A stretch of 64,000 bases of DNA from Augochlora pura (taxonomy: Eukaryota > Arthropoda > Insecta > Hymenoptera > Halictidae). Where the stretch lies: NCBI RefSeq assembly GCF_028453695.1, contig NC_135773.1, positions 12,400,001 through 12,464,000 on the forward strand, given 5' to 3'. Below are positions 1-14,490 of this stretch, one piece after another. Each line of letters opens with the position of its first letter. Positions within the stretch are counted from its first letter, which is position 1. The notes under the pieces are model-generated. The model saw only the letters and a program-made list of their open reading frames with translations. It was not told the origin of the DNA and searched no databases. The translations under genes and the position numbers were made by a program.

Positions 1-2323
1 GCGCCCTCAGAAAATGAGCTGCGAAGCATGGCTATCAAAGTGCACGGGCCGGCTGTTTGCAAATGGCATGCCCGTAATTAAAGCAATTCTCTTTTATTCG
101 TAACTGCCGGCGCCGCGACTTACAACCGGAACGAACGTCGGATCGTATTTCTCGGCGGCCACGCGCGCGGAACCGGTCTCGCCGTGCTTCGTCTTAATTA
201 TTTATAGCAAGATCGCATTGACAAATTAACTGCGACAAGACACCGCGAGAGCCGACCGGGCTCGCCGGCATTTGCGGACCGCGAGGAGATGGTTCGTACT
301 TCAAAGGATTTGCTCTCTTCTATCAGTCTCTCTTTTGATGCCTTGGGGCGATGCTGATTTACTGTGGCTGTATTATTTCTTGTTCGCAGAATGGAAATTT
401 AGCTTGTTGTGCAAATACGATATTTAACACCATTAGATGTATAAATGAATAATTAAATTTCTCTGAGTGGTTAGAAAATTGGAAATAACACCAGTTTCCC
501 CACCATTATTGAATTTGTCAGGAGTCTAAGTATTAACCCTTTGCACTCGAATGGTGACTCTCAGGCACCACTGATATTGTTCTTTCACCTTTTAAAATAA
601 TTTTTCTAGCTTCAATGTTTAATTTTAGAAAAATTGTTAAATATGGCACTGTTAGTATGAATCACGAAAATTAATTTGGTATATAAAAAATACGGTTCGT
701 CGCTTAAAATGAAAATGTTATAAGACAGAAAAATTATTTTAAAGTTAGAGCTAAAATGGCTTCGAGTGCAGAGGATTAACCTTAAGTAATTTATATAAGG
801 CAAAATTAATATGTTTTTCAATAATTTAACATATACAGTCTCACGATAACTTATCAAATTAGATTAAATTCTAATTAGAATACTTAGGAATTCTGATTAG
901 GATAATCACACGGTATATTTTTGCTATCGACTGCGCACAGTTACCAATGAATCAATCTCTGCCAATCGCTCCAAAACATCATTTGTATAACAGAGGACAG
1001 GTATGCTTTGAGCGGACCCCGTCGTATTGACAATTACGATAATTTATTCATGGCGTTGTTTAAGCGATAGCAAGTAAGATATTGTTTCCGGATCGATTGA
1101 TATTCGCCGACCAGCATCGGGGCGCATACCGATTCGCCGGTTGAAACGAGGATTAGAATTTAGATGGAACATTAGCGGGATTCAGCGCGGTCGTAATGCC
1201 TCGAGTACCAAACCGGCGTTCTCTATATTATATGCACGTCTCGTATTGTATTAAACGCGTTAACGCGAATCACTAATCCGGAGAGGAACACGGCTGACGA
1301 TCCAGCCGCGCGGAAGCGCGCGCAAGTTTTCTGCCGCATATACCCGGCATGCATTGTTGTACAGACGGTTTGGTAACGGTGACGACCGCTGAAATTGTAG
1401 CTTCGCAGTGCCATGAAAGTTTTCATTAAATCCGATCGAAGAGCCGCGGCTTAGGGAAATTGAATTCTCTGTGTCACAGTGTGAGACGTCTTCGAGGATA
1501 AAGAGAAGAATTGAATTGATATTTACTGCTCCGGTAAATGATGTGAATAATTGGTCATTTTTCATAGACTTTATCGTCTTGACAGATATTCATTTTACAA
1601 CTTCGTTTATATAATTTTAATTTTGACAATGTCAAGTGGACTGAACTCTGTTCCTTTTATAGGGACTCCTATTAAACGAAAGAAAAATTGTAGACAGAGA
1701 TAGACTCCTATAAATCTCATAATTATGGGGTATAATTAAACACATAATAAAAATGTGTTCAACAGTATAATCAATAGATAATTTGCAAATCACTATTCAA
1801 GATAAAAATTCATTTAGATTCGTAGACTTTTAATCAACTTACATCAAAGACAGATTTTCTCCTAATAACTTCAGTAAGTTTGTAATATTTTACATTCAAA
1901 TAACGTCTCCATATTTTTCTGTTTCGCCTATTTACGTTTCCTGTAAGCGCATAAACTCCGCAATCTAGTTGTCAATGATACGAGAAAGTTCTTGACTATC
2001 GAAGGGAAGGGCGTGACGATCAACAAATTATTCCGCAAACGTTCGCTTCTCCCAGTGACCGGTATACGGTTGAACCGCAGGCAGCGTGAATATTTATTCG
2101 CGTAGTTCCGGGGAGGTAATTTCATGCGAAATATTTCGGGCCCAACAATAAGTCGGAATTGAGTACACGGCGAGCTTGATTACGCGAAATTTGCCTCTCC
2201 TTGTGTTTAATCCGTCCAATTAGTCCGTAATGGGACGGGCGCGGTTTCGCTCTCCCTCCCTCTCCCCTCCCCATCCCGGAACTTCTTGTTACTAATGTTT
2301 TGCTGTTCTGATTTTCGTTTCAG
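1..2323 (+). other. unc-13: Upstream intron of unc-13 (partial)
   Basis: No coding exon is visible on either strand. The stretch is AT-rich with short GC-richer patches near 1-300 and 1080-1400. It contains one complete MITE (533-779). It ends in a good acceptor at 2310-2323, with the pyrimidine-rich run tgattttcgtttcag. Earlier C2A exons of the gene should lie upstream of the window. Confidence 0.6.
533..779. mobile_element. TTAA-flanked MITE, family A copy 1
   Basis: The 247-bp element is bounded by TTAA on both sides. Its terminal inverted repeats are CCCTTTGCACTCGAA on the left and TTCGAGTGCAGAGG on the right. The interior is AT-rich and non-coding. The TTAA target duplication and short inverted termini are those of non-autonomous piggyBac-type elements. 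Related copies lie at 18893-19585, 43204-43441 and 44150-44349, with a lone right end at 20195-20216. Confidence 0.75.
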
Positions 2324-2447
2324 GAGGGCTCCGGACAATGGGTCAGCCTCGGTCTGGAGCTCGAGATGAGAGGCGCCGAGATCATCGGCACAAAAAAGCC
2401 AACCGGGCACTCGCTTCTCATAGACTGCCGTTTGGAGCTTCCCTTCG
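2324..2447 (+). CDS. unc-13: unc-13 exon: C-terminal part of the C2A domain
   Basis: This 124-nt exon has a strong acceptor (ttttcgtttcag) and a consensus donor (TTCG|GTAAGT). It starts in phase 0 and ends in phase 1. The translation begins EGSGQWVSLGLELEMRG and continues with GTKKPTGHSLLIDC and LELPF. This matches the last strands of the N-terminal C2A domain of Munc13-1/UNC-13L, whose family pattern here is E-G-x-G-x-W, then G-T-K-x-P-T-x-H, then L-x-D, then E-L-P. C2A of that family homodimerises or binds the RIM zinc finger and helps localise Unc-13 at active zones. In Munc13 the residues that follow are acidic and then a helix ending KLEQLNAM, which is what the exon at 39906 supplies. 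Earlier C2A exons are not in the window. The alternative, a separate C2-like gene, is unlikely because phase and order both fit. Confidence 0.85.
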
Positions 2448-4689
2448 GTAAGTCGGCAGAAAATTTCCCTTATTCGATCGGTAGACCGGCGCGGTGAAGC
2501 ATGATTGTCGAATGTAAGCGTATATACGATCGCGACAAACCTGTGTGTACCCGCATCGTAAATGGTGAATGAATAGAAATAATTTACGGTCACGCTGAAA
2601 TGCGAGAAACTGGTCGTCGCTGAACGAAAAACCATGATTCTCGTTCGACAATCCACTTATTCGTTTTGTAAACTTTTTATTAGGTCGGACGAGAGACCGG
2701 CCATTTAGATGAATTTATTTCCAACGAATTAAATGATGCGAACCTTTTTGTTACTTGGTCGGATGTGATCCGGTATTACAAATGTTTGTTGTATATTATA
2801 TTTAATGGTGCTTGTAGATTAACTTTCTGATTAAATGAACGAAATATGTAGCTCATACGATTGCCTGAAAATTAAAAATCAAAAATGGTATTTAGATGAC
2901 TCGATGAGCAATCTTATATGAATTAAAAATTTGTTTTCGTAATTTTGGTCAATTTTATGCAAAATGCATTCCAACAAATCATCGATGTCGTCTATAATAG
3001 AAGCTTACAACCACGTCTAACTACAGTACCAAATACCATTTAGTTCTACATCATTTAGATTCGTTGTAAAATATTTCTAAAATTGACCTATCCTTGTGTG
3101 ACTTCATAAAAAGGCGTTCTCAAAAGTTATATAGACGATAGGAATAAATACCCGCGTAAAATTTGCGGAACAAAGTAAATTGTCATTGGATGATACACTG
3201 AAACGGGAACTTTTCCCATTATCTTCCTGTGAAAATGATTGTCCGCGTAGCGTATTATTCGGTATAATGGATTGCTGATAGTACACGATGAAAAACAAAG
3301 ATGCGATATTCCGAGCCACTATCGGGGCTCTCTTATTACCACGGTATCGATTCGGTATTTATTATTTCAATCAGAAGGCGCCGCGCGAGAAACAGTTGAA
3401 TCAACTCGCAGGAATCGAATATTGCTCGTAAATGCGAAACGCTCGTCAAGATGGCGTTCTGCAATTCAAATCGGAGTGTGAATGAATTGCCTTTCATGGG
3501 ATCGCCGTGTATTGATCGAGAGCGATGTTTTAAGACTGGAATTTCGTTTTCGTGTGCCGAGCCGTTTAATCAACTGAATGGATAATATCATCCTACATTA
3601 AATAGAAAAACGAATGGATAATCTTTTCTTTAAATCGGACGTATTCAACGACGAAAATCAACGCGTCCTTTTGATCGGACGCTTCGAATTCATTGACAAA
3701 TGACGCGTTCGCGCTTTATTTCCGATTTTAGTACTTCGCCGACGTCATATTTCATTACCTTGATTGCGCAGAGTGCTTCGTTAATGGTCGCGACTTCGCA
3801 AATTAATACAACAGAGTGAAACAATTAAAACGTTTATTTGATATCGACAAGCATTTATTGTTCGCTATGAATTTTCGTGTTACATGCTCTCGCGTTGTTA
3901 TATACATTATATAAACTGAATTTCGTCCGGAAACTGTATCCCATGAAATTTTACCATCAGACTTTATAGACGATACAATTTTTATGCGTTTATTTGATTG
4001 ACACAATAATTTCATCGCGATGTCTGATCATAATTCTGCGATTAATAGGAGCAGATGATAAACCGAAATTATTTCTATTCATTTATCCATCCCCCCCTGA
4101 AAAAGACCCTTAACGAACCGTGATCATGGTGCACGCAATGAGCGCCATGCTTTCCACACGAATTTAACTAACGCTGACGCGGAACAAGTAGACGGCTCTT
4201 TACTGTGCGAGATATCTGAGAGCGTGAAGCGATTGCCAAAAGCGTTACAAGTGACTCACAAACTAAACCGGTGCCGTTAATCATCGACGGTTCAACTTCG
4301 TCCAACACGTGAATCTACAGGTCTTAATATTGATTAAATAGACCGTGCGATGATCAAAGATTTAATGAACGTTCCAGCCGTGGACGATGCTGATCTAACT
4401 ATACAGGGTGTCTCACTTTAAACAATCTTCTAATTTTTTAACAATCTTTCAAATTTTAAATAATTAGAAATTATTTCTTTAAACATTCTTGATGTTGTTG
4501 GCAAAGATCCTGTTCGGTTTAAGGAAAGATGTTTCACTATAGACACAGACCTTACTTACATTACTTGTTTTTTCATAAATTATATTTATTCATTTAATTG
4601 TAGGTAGTATATACTCTCCTTGTACAATTGTTGGTTATATTCATTCCTTTGGTTCAACTATATACAATCTTTTCTATTCGCATTACTTG

Positions 4690-4920
4690 TATCTGACAAG
4701 ACATAATCTGTTCTACTTGTCTGATCATACGTAGTCTATTCTCCTTGCCTGAGCATATGCAACGTATTCTACTGACCTGATCACACATTATTAGGTTTAT
4801 TTCTCTTACTTCGTACACAATTCTCTTATTTCGTACACAATTTACTCCACTTGTTTCATATACACAATTTACTCTACTTATTTGATATACACAATTTATT
4901 CTACTTATCTTATTGTGCGA
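4690..4920. repeat. Degenerate minisatellite, 27-28-bp unit
   Basis: Successive units begin CTGATCATAC, CTGAGCATAT and CTGATCACAC, spaced 28 bp apart. They pass into copies of ATACACAATTTACTCTACTT spaced about 27 bp apart. The strand is strongly T/C over A/G-biased. Degenerate copies appear to continue to about 5165. No coding role is seen. Confidence 0.6.
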
Positions 4921-5889
4921 AATGTGATTTACGTGTCATACCATACATCATTTAAGTTTATTTGTTTAATTTTCGGTCATCTATACTTTACCTGTTCATC
5001 TATATCTACTTATTCTACTGTCTCATTCGACATGTTATCCTTGTTATCCAACTACAAATTGTACTTATTGTACTTATACGATCGTTGGTCACTCCTATTC
5101 GACTTGTCTGACCATATACTATCAATTATACTTGCCTGTCATAAGCTATTTCTATTATACTAATCTGACTGGTATTTTACGTCGTTATTGTAATGCACTC
5201 ACATTACACTATCCAATAAATATCCAATCGAATAAAAATGTATCTGGATAAAAATTTCTCCGATTTTATTCATATATAATAATTTATACGAATACAAATT
5301 TATTCGTACAGTAATTCATACGGAAAATAATCGATTTTAATAAAAATTATACAATATAAAATGTTTCCATATTTAATCGATTTGTATTTTTCATATTATT
5401 TTCACGGGTATAAAGGAAGGCATCGGCAATTTTACAATTCAATTAAACTGATCCTGAATGTATTCGTATAAATATATTCTTATACAATTAGATAAAAACA
5501 GAACTATTCAACAATTATTCATATTATTAATACAATAATTCGAATGAAGAATTATTCGAATAAATAGATAAAACAATGTATGACTAACGACGAATAATTA
5601 CTCACATAAAATATTCGACTAAATAGAAAGCATTCGTATAACAATTATCTTAGATAAAGATTTATTCGCAACACTTGGCTGGTTCCATACCGTCAATCTT
5701 TATCCTATCCGAGTAGCACGGCCGCGATTAAAATGGAACCGCGGCGCGGGTAGGAAGGAAGTATAGCTCGAGCCTCGATCATCAGGTATCAGACGCAGCA
5801 GAGTCTACGAGATCACGTCGTCGTCGGTGTTAAATCGCTGGAAGAAAGAGGTAGACAAAGGTTAAACGGGGAAAAGGGAATGCGGTTGC

Positions 5890-5890
5890 A

Positions 5891-5935
<45 letters not shown>
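5890..5935. repeat. (GAC)n/(CGA)n triplet repeat
   Basis: About 15 CGA/CGG triplets lie in a row inside the long intron, interrupted by GGC units. The run sits in a GC-richer patch (5700-6180). Open frames across it are a by-product of the repeat. Confidence 0.85.
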
Positions 5936-8900
5936 AGTTGGAACGGGGCATGCGTCGCCGCGGTGAATCCAAGGGGGTCGAGTGAAATTGCCTGGCAGTA
6001 ACCAGGGCCACTCGTGTAATCGAGGCGATAATGAAATGCCAGTAGATCGTGGCTCGGTTCTCTGTGATCGACGTAGATCCACTCGAGAAAAAAATGAAGA
6101 CAGAACGGTTCGCCGTCCCTGCGCCTCCGCTACTTCGTTCGAGTGGTTCGAACTTTTAATTGAGTACGTCTAGAAACTTGTCGAGGCTTTGGCATGGCGC
6201 CTGTCCTGTTCTACGACCCTGTATTTCGTGCTACAGAAAATAGCGCAAATACAAGGCGGGTCTACGCTGGCCTGTCTGCTGCGGGCTGCAACTATGTTTC
6301 CACTGCGGACGAAAATATATATTGCGCGCGGAACAGTTTTACGCGGTATTTATTTAAGACCGTCGCACGGTTTCGTATTTTCGTGACATTGGTTCAACAT
6401 CGAAGCGCAAACATTTTAAATCTGTTCTAAAAACCTCTCCATTTTATATCTGTTTCGAATAAAAAGATACTGCAGATTTTGCATCTCTAACACGTGCCAG
6501 AAAGTTTGCCACATTTCTTGACATTTAGAATGAACTGTGAATAAACTCGCGGGGAAGGGAACCTTTCCTCAAAGATTTCTCGAATCTCGTTCCCGGTTCT
6601 CAACACCTGCCACGATTCTAAGTATGGGTAATCATAGATGATCGTCTTTCGGCACAGTCAGAATTCTTAACCGGACTGAAAAATAGCTTTACATTCGGAG
6701 CATTCGCTGATTTATTGACGAGGCTGTACGTGCTCGAAGGAGTACTTCGTGCTTCGGAGTACGTATTCCGACGCCCCCGGTAGGGGAGAGAGAGCGCCGG
6801 GCAGAGACGCCGCCTGGAAGAAGCTCGAATGGGTTTCGAAGAAAATAGAAGTATCCGTGAAGTTCTGCTCCCGTCGTTTCTCTCGCGACTCTCGTAACAA
6901 TCCAACCTAGCGCCCCGCTCGCTGAAAAATTAACGTAAAAAGGAAGCGGTTCCGGCTGCTCGCTTTTTCACTTTCCGCGTTTTCCCGCTTTATCCGCAAC
7001 ATTAAATCAGCTGTCGCTGGGAATTCGAGCGCCACCATTTTGTTACGTGCGCGTCAATTTTTCAAGGCGGCGTCATTGAATCTTGGCTTCGAGCGCGATC
7101 CATATATATCGGCGAAACAGAAATCCGAGGATCCGTGTATCTTCTGTTTATTGCTCGTTGTTACATTTTTATCATACCAAAAATCTTTAGAAAAATCAGG
7201 ATCGTTTTTTGATTAATTTTTGCAGATGTCTGTACGAATCGCTGTGAATTTTTGTGTTCTTCAGTAGAAGATATCTGTCAGAAATATGTTATAAATAATT
7301 AGGCAAAGTAGAAGAATATCTTTTATAATTTATTAAATAAGTATAATGATGAAGCAAGCGTAAAAAGAGAGGTAATATTTTAATTATACAGCGTAGATTA
7401 CATAATCCTCAGATGGAATGATATTTTAAGAATAGAGTAGAATTTCGGTAAATAAAATTATTTCATAAATGGGGAGGGTAAAAGTAAAATATGTTATTTA
7501 ACTAATCGCATGCGTTACTGTCTTTTATTTTATTCTTTTTGAGACTACTATGATAGGAAGTGATCGAACATTTTTGAACGGCAGCGAACGCAATTATAAA
7601 AAGGAATGTTCGAAATGGTCGCGGATAACTGAACAATGATACTTTAGCTGTTTCAGACAGCATTCAATAGTCCATTTAAAACAATGAAACCACTAAACCT
7701 CGAATGAAACGATCCGATATCCTCTGAAATCGTTTTAATGAATAAGTCTCCAAAGTTTCGGCCATGAAAAAGTCGGTATTCTTGAATTGGTTTCCATGAA
7801 AATTACGACACAGTTACGACAGCCATTGCAAATGAAGCAATGTCAGTTTTTACCAAGTTGGAGGCAATTTCGATATATAATTGTAAACACTTTTGACCTT
7901 TTATTGTAACTTCATTCAAACAGCTAATTTGTATGTATCGTGCCTGTGACTGGAAAGATACGAAAGTATGATGGTTATTTTTAGAAGTTATTTAATCAAT
8001 ATTTTTCTCTCATATTCTTGTTTTTAAAATATCTGAAACTAGCAATTTGACATTGATAATCTATAATATAATACTTCTATTAATGATATGGTATTGTTAA
8101 GATCTAAAATTGAAAAAAATACATCTGCTTATATGAATATATATTATATCAAATTTTTGCGATACATAAGTAAATTAATAGTAACAATTACAGCGCAGAC
8201 TTTATGCATTTGAGACAAAAATACGTACCTACTATTTAAAACAGCTGCAAGACTTCAATTATTACAGAAAAAGAAATTCCTTAATGGCTCCTATTACGTA
8301 TAACAAATTCTATAGACTTTGATTACTCATAAAAATCTGCAGTTCGCTAATAACAATAAAACTCTTCCAAGCGTTGAAATAATCATATAATATTAACTGT
8401 GAATTAAAAATATCCAGATAAAGGGTTCACAAGTGCCACATCCAAAGTATTCGATGAAAATCAAGTGTTACGCAGCTTTTATCAAGATCGTGACAATGTT
8501 CATAAGTATATTTTCGTCATGCTATACGGGACTCGATTCAACGTCGTTCTCCTCCGCTCTCTCGTTCCTTACGTCGCAACTTTCCTAATCCCGTACGATC
8601 GATGTGGGAGCAACGGTTGACTTTCGTGTCGCGGAAGAATGGCATCGCCGTAAACACTCGCGTGAACGCGTCAATCTGTTCCGTTGATCAGCCGTACGCA
8701 ATGCGACCGGCGCATACATTATTTATGGAGCCAGCTGAATAACTGTGGAAAAATGTAAATACAGCTTCTCGCGGCGTAAACCACCGTCCAAACCGATTTA
8801 GAGCAACGGATAAACGTTTTTATTTGTGGCGGAACGACCGGGTAAACAATACGGTGGAAGAAGTAAACGCACCGCCGGTGGCTCGGTACTCGGGAATAAG

Positions 8901-11900
8901 CTATTCTCGTCGGATTACGCTACGAATTATCGTCACATGTTTCATCAATCGCCGTACACATGCCTGGAGAATTTCATTTTTCTGACGGACTGTTATCGCG
9001 CTATAATAGCGAGTCAGATTCGTGATAAAGATTTGATGGAAGATCTAATAAATATGAATATTATTGATTTCTTTTAACTAGAAATAAAATTTCATTGTTC
9101 TGTTGTGAGTCTAGAATTCTGTCAAAGTCTAGAAGCGAAAGTCCGTAGAGACAATAGAAGAAACAATTAGGGAAATATTACGGAAATGGTCTCATTAGGG
9201 AAATTATTGAGGACGAATAAATGCCTAAATAACAGCGTGAAAGAAATCGTAGCACAAGGGGTTAAATTATATAACTAGGATTGACAAAATAAGAGTCTAA
9301 TTAATATACAAGAGATAATTAATATACAATGAGATTTACTTAGAATTTTGCAAAATTTACTTTTTTAATCAGTATATTTATCTCTTTATTTATATTAATA
9401 AATTGTCTAGGTTGAACTTACCTTATACATGAGAGAGTTTACATATAATCTTTCCGTATCGAGCACAAGAATCATAAACAAAATATTTATTTCTTTTTTA
9501 ATAATTGCGAGAAGTTCTCTTTAAAACTACCATAGTGTCTTTAAACTTTCTAAAATAATTTTAGTTATTTTCATACTATACGCTCATAAAATAAACAGTA
9601 TAATCGTGATTGAGTTACGAGTTACGAAACTTTATTCACGTCAAGGTACGACGGCTAATTAGTTCGTCCCCAATCTCCGTTAAACAAACGTGGATTTTTC
9701 GTGAAATTTGTCTCGTATTCAAATTCTAGCCGGATACAAGCAACAAGTAGGTGTGCGCCCGCAAAATGTACGAACCTCTCATTTTTTCGTAACAAATATT
9801 TGAAATGTAGCAGACCGGTGGTATAGAGACACCAGCCATTGGTTCTATATCGGTAGGAAGCATGTAAATATTCGTGCAAGGCTGGATCAACAAGGGAGCA
9901 TTGTTGTCTGTTAATATCGTTGACGGTCAATGCTGCTGGTATCGAGCCTGGTTTCGGTGAACTCTTGTCCGTCAAAACATGATCCGCCGGGGATCGATTT
10001 GCTTGTGCTTTGATTATCCGTCGAGTTGTTTCCGCGCGTTGCTTGTTTCCGTGAATGTAGATATAAGGTGTCGCGCCTACCTTGAACATCTCCCTTATGC
10101 ACGTTAATGCTGGAAAATCTCGGCGGGATACAAGCTCTGGTCTTTGAGGACAAATGTCTTGATCAGCGGAGATCTTTCGCTGAAATTCCAATATCTTGGC
10201 TGTTCTTCGATCATTTTTTCTGTTAACGTCGATGTAAATTCGAAAGTTTAGCGAGTTCTTCGAATTTCAGATATACACGCGACAGATGATGTATGAAATA
10301 GAAATCGTACGAAATTTGAACGAATGGATAATAAATATTTATAATATAAAAAGCTTGCGAGATAAAACTTGTTATTTGAAATATACAGTGACAGCAACAA
10401 TTTCTCTCATTTATATGCTTGGCCACATTGTAAGCTAAATTATGCCGATAAATAAAGTTAAATAAATAAATTTATAGTAAAATTAAGTAGGCAAAATTCA
10501 GTATTCAGTATATATAATATATTTGACAATACTAAAAAAGATTAAAATATTTAAGATATGAAAAAGATTAAAATATTTGAAATATTGAAAAATATGTATT
10601 AAAATATTTCAAACATTTAATCCAGCACTGTATTTAAGTAACTGTCCAATTATCCTGAAAACGACACTCGGTTCGAAAGAAAAGGCACAGAATTCTTCGA
10701 TTTGCACGTAGCGGAGGAATAATCGCATGGCTTCCGGCCCTCGGTTTTTGTCGCAGCCTGTACTTCTTTTGTTCAGCAACAAGTTCAGCTTTTTCATGTC
10801 TCCAGTTCCGTATAAATACGCGGCGTGCGCGCAACGACTTCCATTGAACTTTTTTATTCCCCGGAGGACGGGCAGGGAAGGAAGGATCCGTCCGGTTCTC
10901 CGTTCCCGGAAATAGCGTACTTTCATCCATTCCCCGGTCACCGGCACATCAACGATCCATTACTATCGATCCCCGGCTCACTCGAAATAGGGTTAACGAT
11001 ACGCTGCGATTCGACCGTGTTTTCATCCCATACTCGGATTCCGTCGATTCCGTGAATCGCAAACGATAAGATTTCCATTGGCGTCTCCGAGGTGGATTCC
11101 ACGCTCTGCTTGGAAATCATAGACTTCTTTAACGGTAACCTGCACAGGCGTAGAGAATGCGGTAATATCTTCTGTCATTCCCCTTCCAGTTCGATTCTTT
11201 TACTATTCGAAAAGACCTGCTGGTAATTTTTATTGATCGGTTGAATTTCGGTAAATAATTATCATACATTACTGAATTTGTTTCGAGGTTGTAGATTCGG
11301 AACAAAAGTATTCAGTGTACATTTTAAGTTGAAACAATTTTGTTATTATGCTCTTGATATTAGAAAATTGTTATATAGATAAGGAGGTTAAAGACACAAT
11401 GGCTTCAATTTTATTTTTGAGTTTTACTTTAACTTTTTCTTTAACTTTTACTTTAATATTGAAATAGATATATTTTCAAATCTATACATTTGATACATTT
11501 GGTTAGTAAATAATACACATGTTAATAAAGAATACCACTCCTTGGTTTTGTGACGATAAAAAAAAAATCACTCATGCCAATATTTCATCCACGTCAATAT
11601 TTTCTTAAATTCTATAAAAGCATAAAATTGCATACGACTCCAATAAATCGTAGAACTAAATCGCAAATTCTCTTCATCTACGTTCCGAGAACTACGCTGC
11701 CGTGAATAATCACCGGAACGTTCCTTTCAATTTCAACGAAATCTTCCGGCCCTGTAATCGTCGATCAACCCCGGGACACCCCGTGCGAGAAAGAACTTTC
11801 GCGCTGAATTAGTCGAAACTAGCCCCGGCTCCGGCGGCACGAGTTTAAAATTCGCGAGAGCATTATCAGGGAATCGATCTCGGCGTAATTGGAGCTCCAC

Positions 11901-12358
11901 CGTCGGCTCGCAAAAATCCGTATCGTCCTTCGTTCGCCGTGCACGTGACTCGCGGGAGAACGTCCGTTCACGGGCCGCGCGGGCGAGTTTTTCCGTTCCA
12001 GAGAAATCCGCGGTTCGGTTAGCCGGGGTTCCTCGACGCAAAGGCGCAAATTATTTTTCGCCACGCGATGCTCCACTTGACCGTGTTGCGAAACGAGGAA
12101 AACGAGGCCGTTTATAATAAACCTACCGGCAACGAAAGCTGACGTTTCAGCAGCCGCTCCTTTTCCCATTTTTTTTCTTCGCCGCAACCAGCCGGCCCCC
12201 CCGCCGGCACACCGCCCTTTTCTCGGCGTTCGGGGACCCAGCTCCCTCGGTTTTCCCTCCCACCCCTTTCATTTCCCTCGGAAAGTGTTCCTTCGGTATC
12301 CCGATCCGCGCAAACTAGTTTAATGGAATTTCGTCGAGTGCCGCTCAATGTTCCCTAC

Positions 12359-12388
12359 CCCTTCTCTCTCTCTCCCTCTCTCTCTCGT
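12359..12388. repeat. CT-rich microsatellite
   Basis: A short (CT)n run with CCCT interruptions lies at the edge of a GC-rich block in the long intron. Confidence 0.8.
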
Positions 12389-14326
12389 CCTCCGTCCTCG
12401 TCCACCGTTTTTCATACACGTTCCGTTGAATCACCGTGCGTTAGAACGCGAACAGTTTTCTTATTTAAATAGCACTATTAAAGCGAACCGCCGCGAACGA
12501 GACTTTTTTGTTAAATCTTACCTGTCGCTGTTTTCAACTCGTTTTTTATACTTTTATCCATTATTGCCACGATTGAATTTTTATTTCTATTCTTTATAGC
12601 GTATACTACGTAACATTGCACTATTGCAAATATATTGGTGATCTAGAAATTTTGGTAAATGTTGCTGTGAGACAATTCTCTTCTGCATTTTATTATAATC
12701 GAAAATCCTTTCCTTTTGTTGGATATCTTCTTCTCGTAACATTGACGGCAACACAGTTAATTAAGGTTCAGATTTTAGATGTCTCTGCCCGTATATCTAT
12801 CCGCAGCTAATTATAGTAATGCACAGAATTTCATTTCGTTGCGTACATAACGACTCGAATGCATCCAAAGGCTTGCGCACCTGCAGCTGCAGCAACGGTC
12901 TATTTTCGTACGTCGAGCGATGAACCATTAGCTCGGGTGATTATGCTCTATCCGTGGCTTGTTTTGAAACTTCACGAAGTGCTTAGCAACTTAACGTACA
13001 GTCATTCTATCATCCAATCATAATCTTGAAACTTTTAAACGTTTCAGTTTTCCCGATTCGAATATTCGTAACAAAACTTTGTCAAATCAGCGTCGTCGTT
13101 ACATCAATTATTTAAGTACAAGGTACAGTTCATGCAATTTTGGAAATGCTATATAAACGATGCTACTGTCTCGATTAATTGTGAAAGAATGTAAGTAATT
13201 GTTCTCTGCTAGATCATTTATTTTAATTGTTTCAGTTCACATACATTTTCTTAAAATATTAATAGGAAGAGAATGTTATTCTTTCTTGTTAATACAATTA
13301 GTCTTCGTTTATTATAATGGTTTTAGCGTTTTCGAGACCGCTAAAATAGAATCTGAGACTACAAAATTTGATATTCAAAATGGCGGCTTCGGTAGACGAT
13401 ACAGACGATTCATACGATTTTTTGAATATAAATCTTGTGGAGCTTGGTCTCGATTAAATACATTTGGCTTTTATATCGGCAACTAAAAGTAACTAGAAAT
13501 AGTAAATTATTACCTACGTTTCATTTGAATAATCTCATAATTATTTAGAGATTCTTGATTCAATTTTCTACTGATTTTCACACAGCTATTTCGATACCTA
13601 TACAGCCACTTAAAAAAAAGATTTATTGATCAATTATAAAAGCGTACATAGTTTATAGTTTATCCAATTCTAATAAGAATTTTTAATCGAAAACCATGAT
13701 CTAGAAAACCATCTCATCCCAACGTTGACTCGGTAACGATTCTCCAGGTGCCTCCTCGGACCTAAAATTTCTTCGTGCCGCCCTGGCAATCCGATTCCGC
13801 CGTCGCTCATAGATCCCTTATCTCAACAGCGACCAGTCCACAACAATAGGCGAGACCCGTCAAACCAAAAGTCGCTTATGCAAAGTTATTTCTCGGGTGG
13901 CTCTCGGTCAGCCGGCTCTCGCCGTCGCGAATCCCAATTCACTTATTCGAGGCATGCAGGACCGTATCGAGGTGTTACTCTCTTCACCGGCTCCCACCAC
14001 CGTGCCCCCCGGCTACCACGCAGGATAAGAATCTCCTCGCGAAAGAACCAAGCGGCGACCTACCACTACCACATCCCCCCTCTCCCCGTCCCTACCGTTT
14101 GCTTCTTTTTGCCTCTTCACCGTGCAGCCCTGCTCGCCTCTCCTTTTTCCTTGCTCTCGCAACGTCTCTCCCCTCTCGCGCTCCATCTGCTCTTCTCCTG
14201 CTCCTCCGTCTCCACCTATCCTTTCCCGCAGCTAGGGATCGACCTGGCCGCGTTTCGTTCCTCCCCGGTTCCCAGGCGTTTTCGGCGCACAAAGGCGAAA
14301 GAAATAAGTATCAGAAACTAGATAGA

Positions 14327-14422
14327 GGATGAAGATAGAGAAATTGAGAGGGAGAGAGACAGAGAGACAGAGAGAGAAAGAGAGAGAGGAGATTGAGAGA
14401 GAGAGAAAGAGAGAGAGAGGAG

Positions 14423-14458
<36 letters not shown>

Positions 14459-14490
14459 TCGAGAGAGATAGAGACAGAGAGAAAGAGAAG
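14327..14490. repeat. Long polypurine (GA)n tract with internal higher-order repeat
   Basis: About 160 nt are almost purely purine on the + strand. Blocks of (GA)n are punctuated by GAGGAGATTGAGAG and GAAAGAGAG modules that recur two to three times, so the array is compound. A GC-rich, pyrimidine-biased stretch (13.75-14.25 kb) lies immediately upstream. Long polypurine tracts can adopt triplex structure. Confidence 0.85.

Noticed and set aside
2207..2656. 149-codon open frame on the - strand over the C2A exon
   Set aside because: Shadow of the C2A exon, which has splice sites and homology on the + strand.
9655..10191. 178-codon open frame on the - strand
   Set aside because: No similarity or motif recognised, and it overlaps other chance frames.
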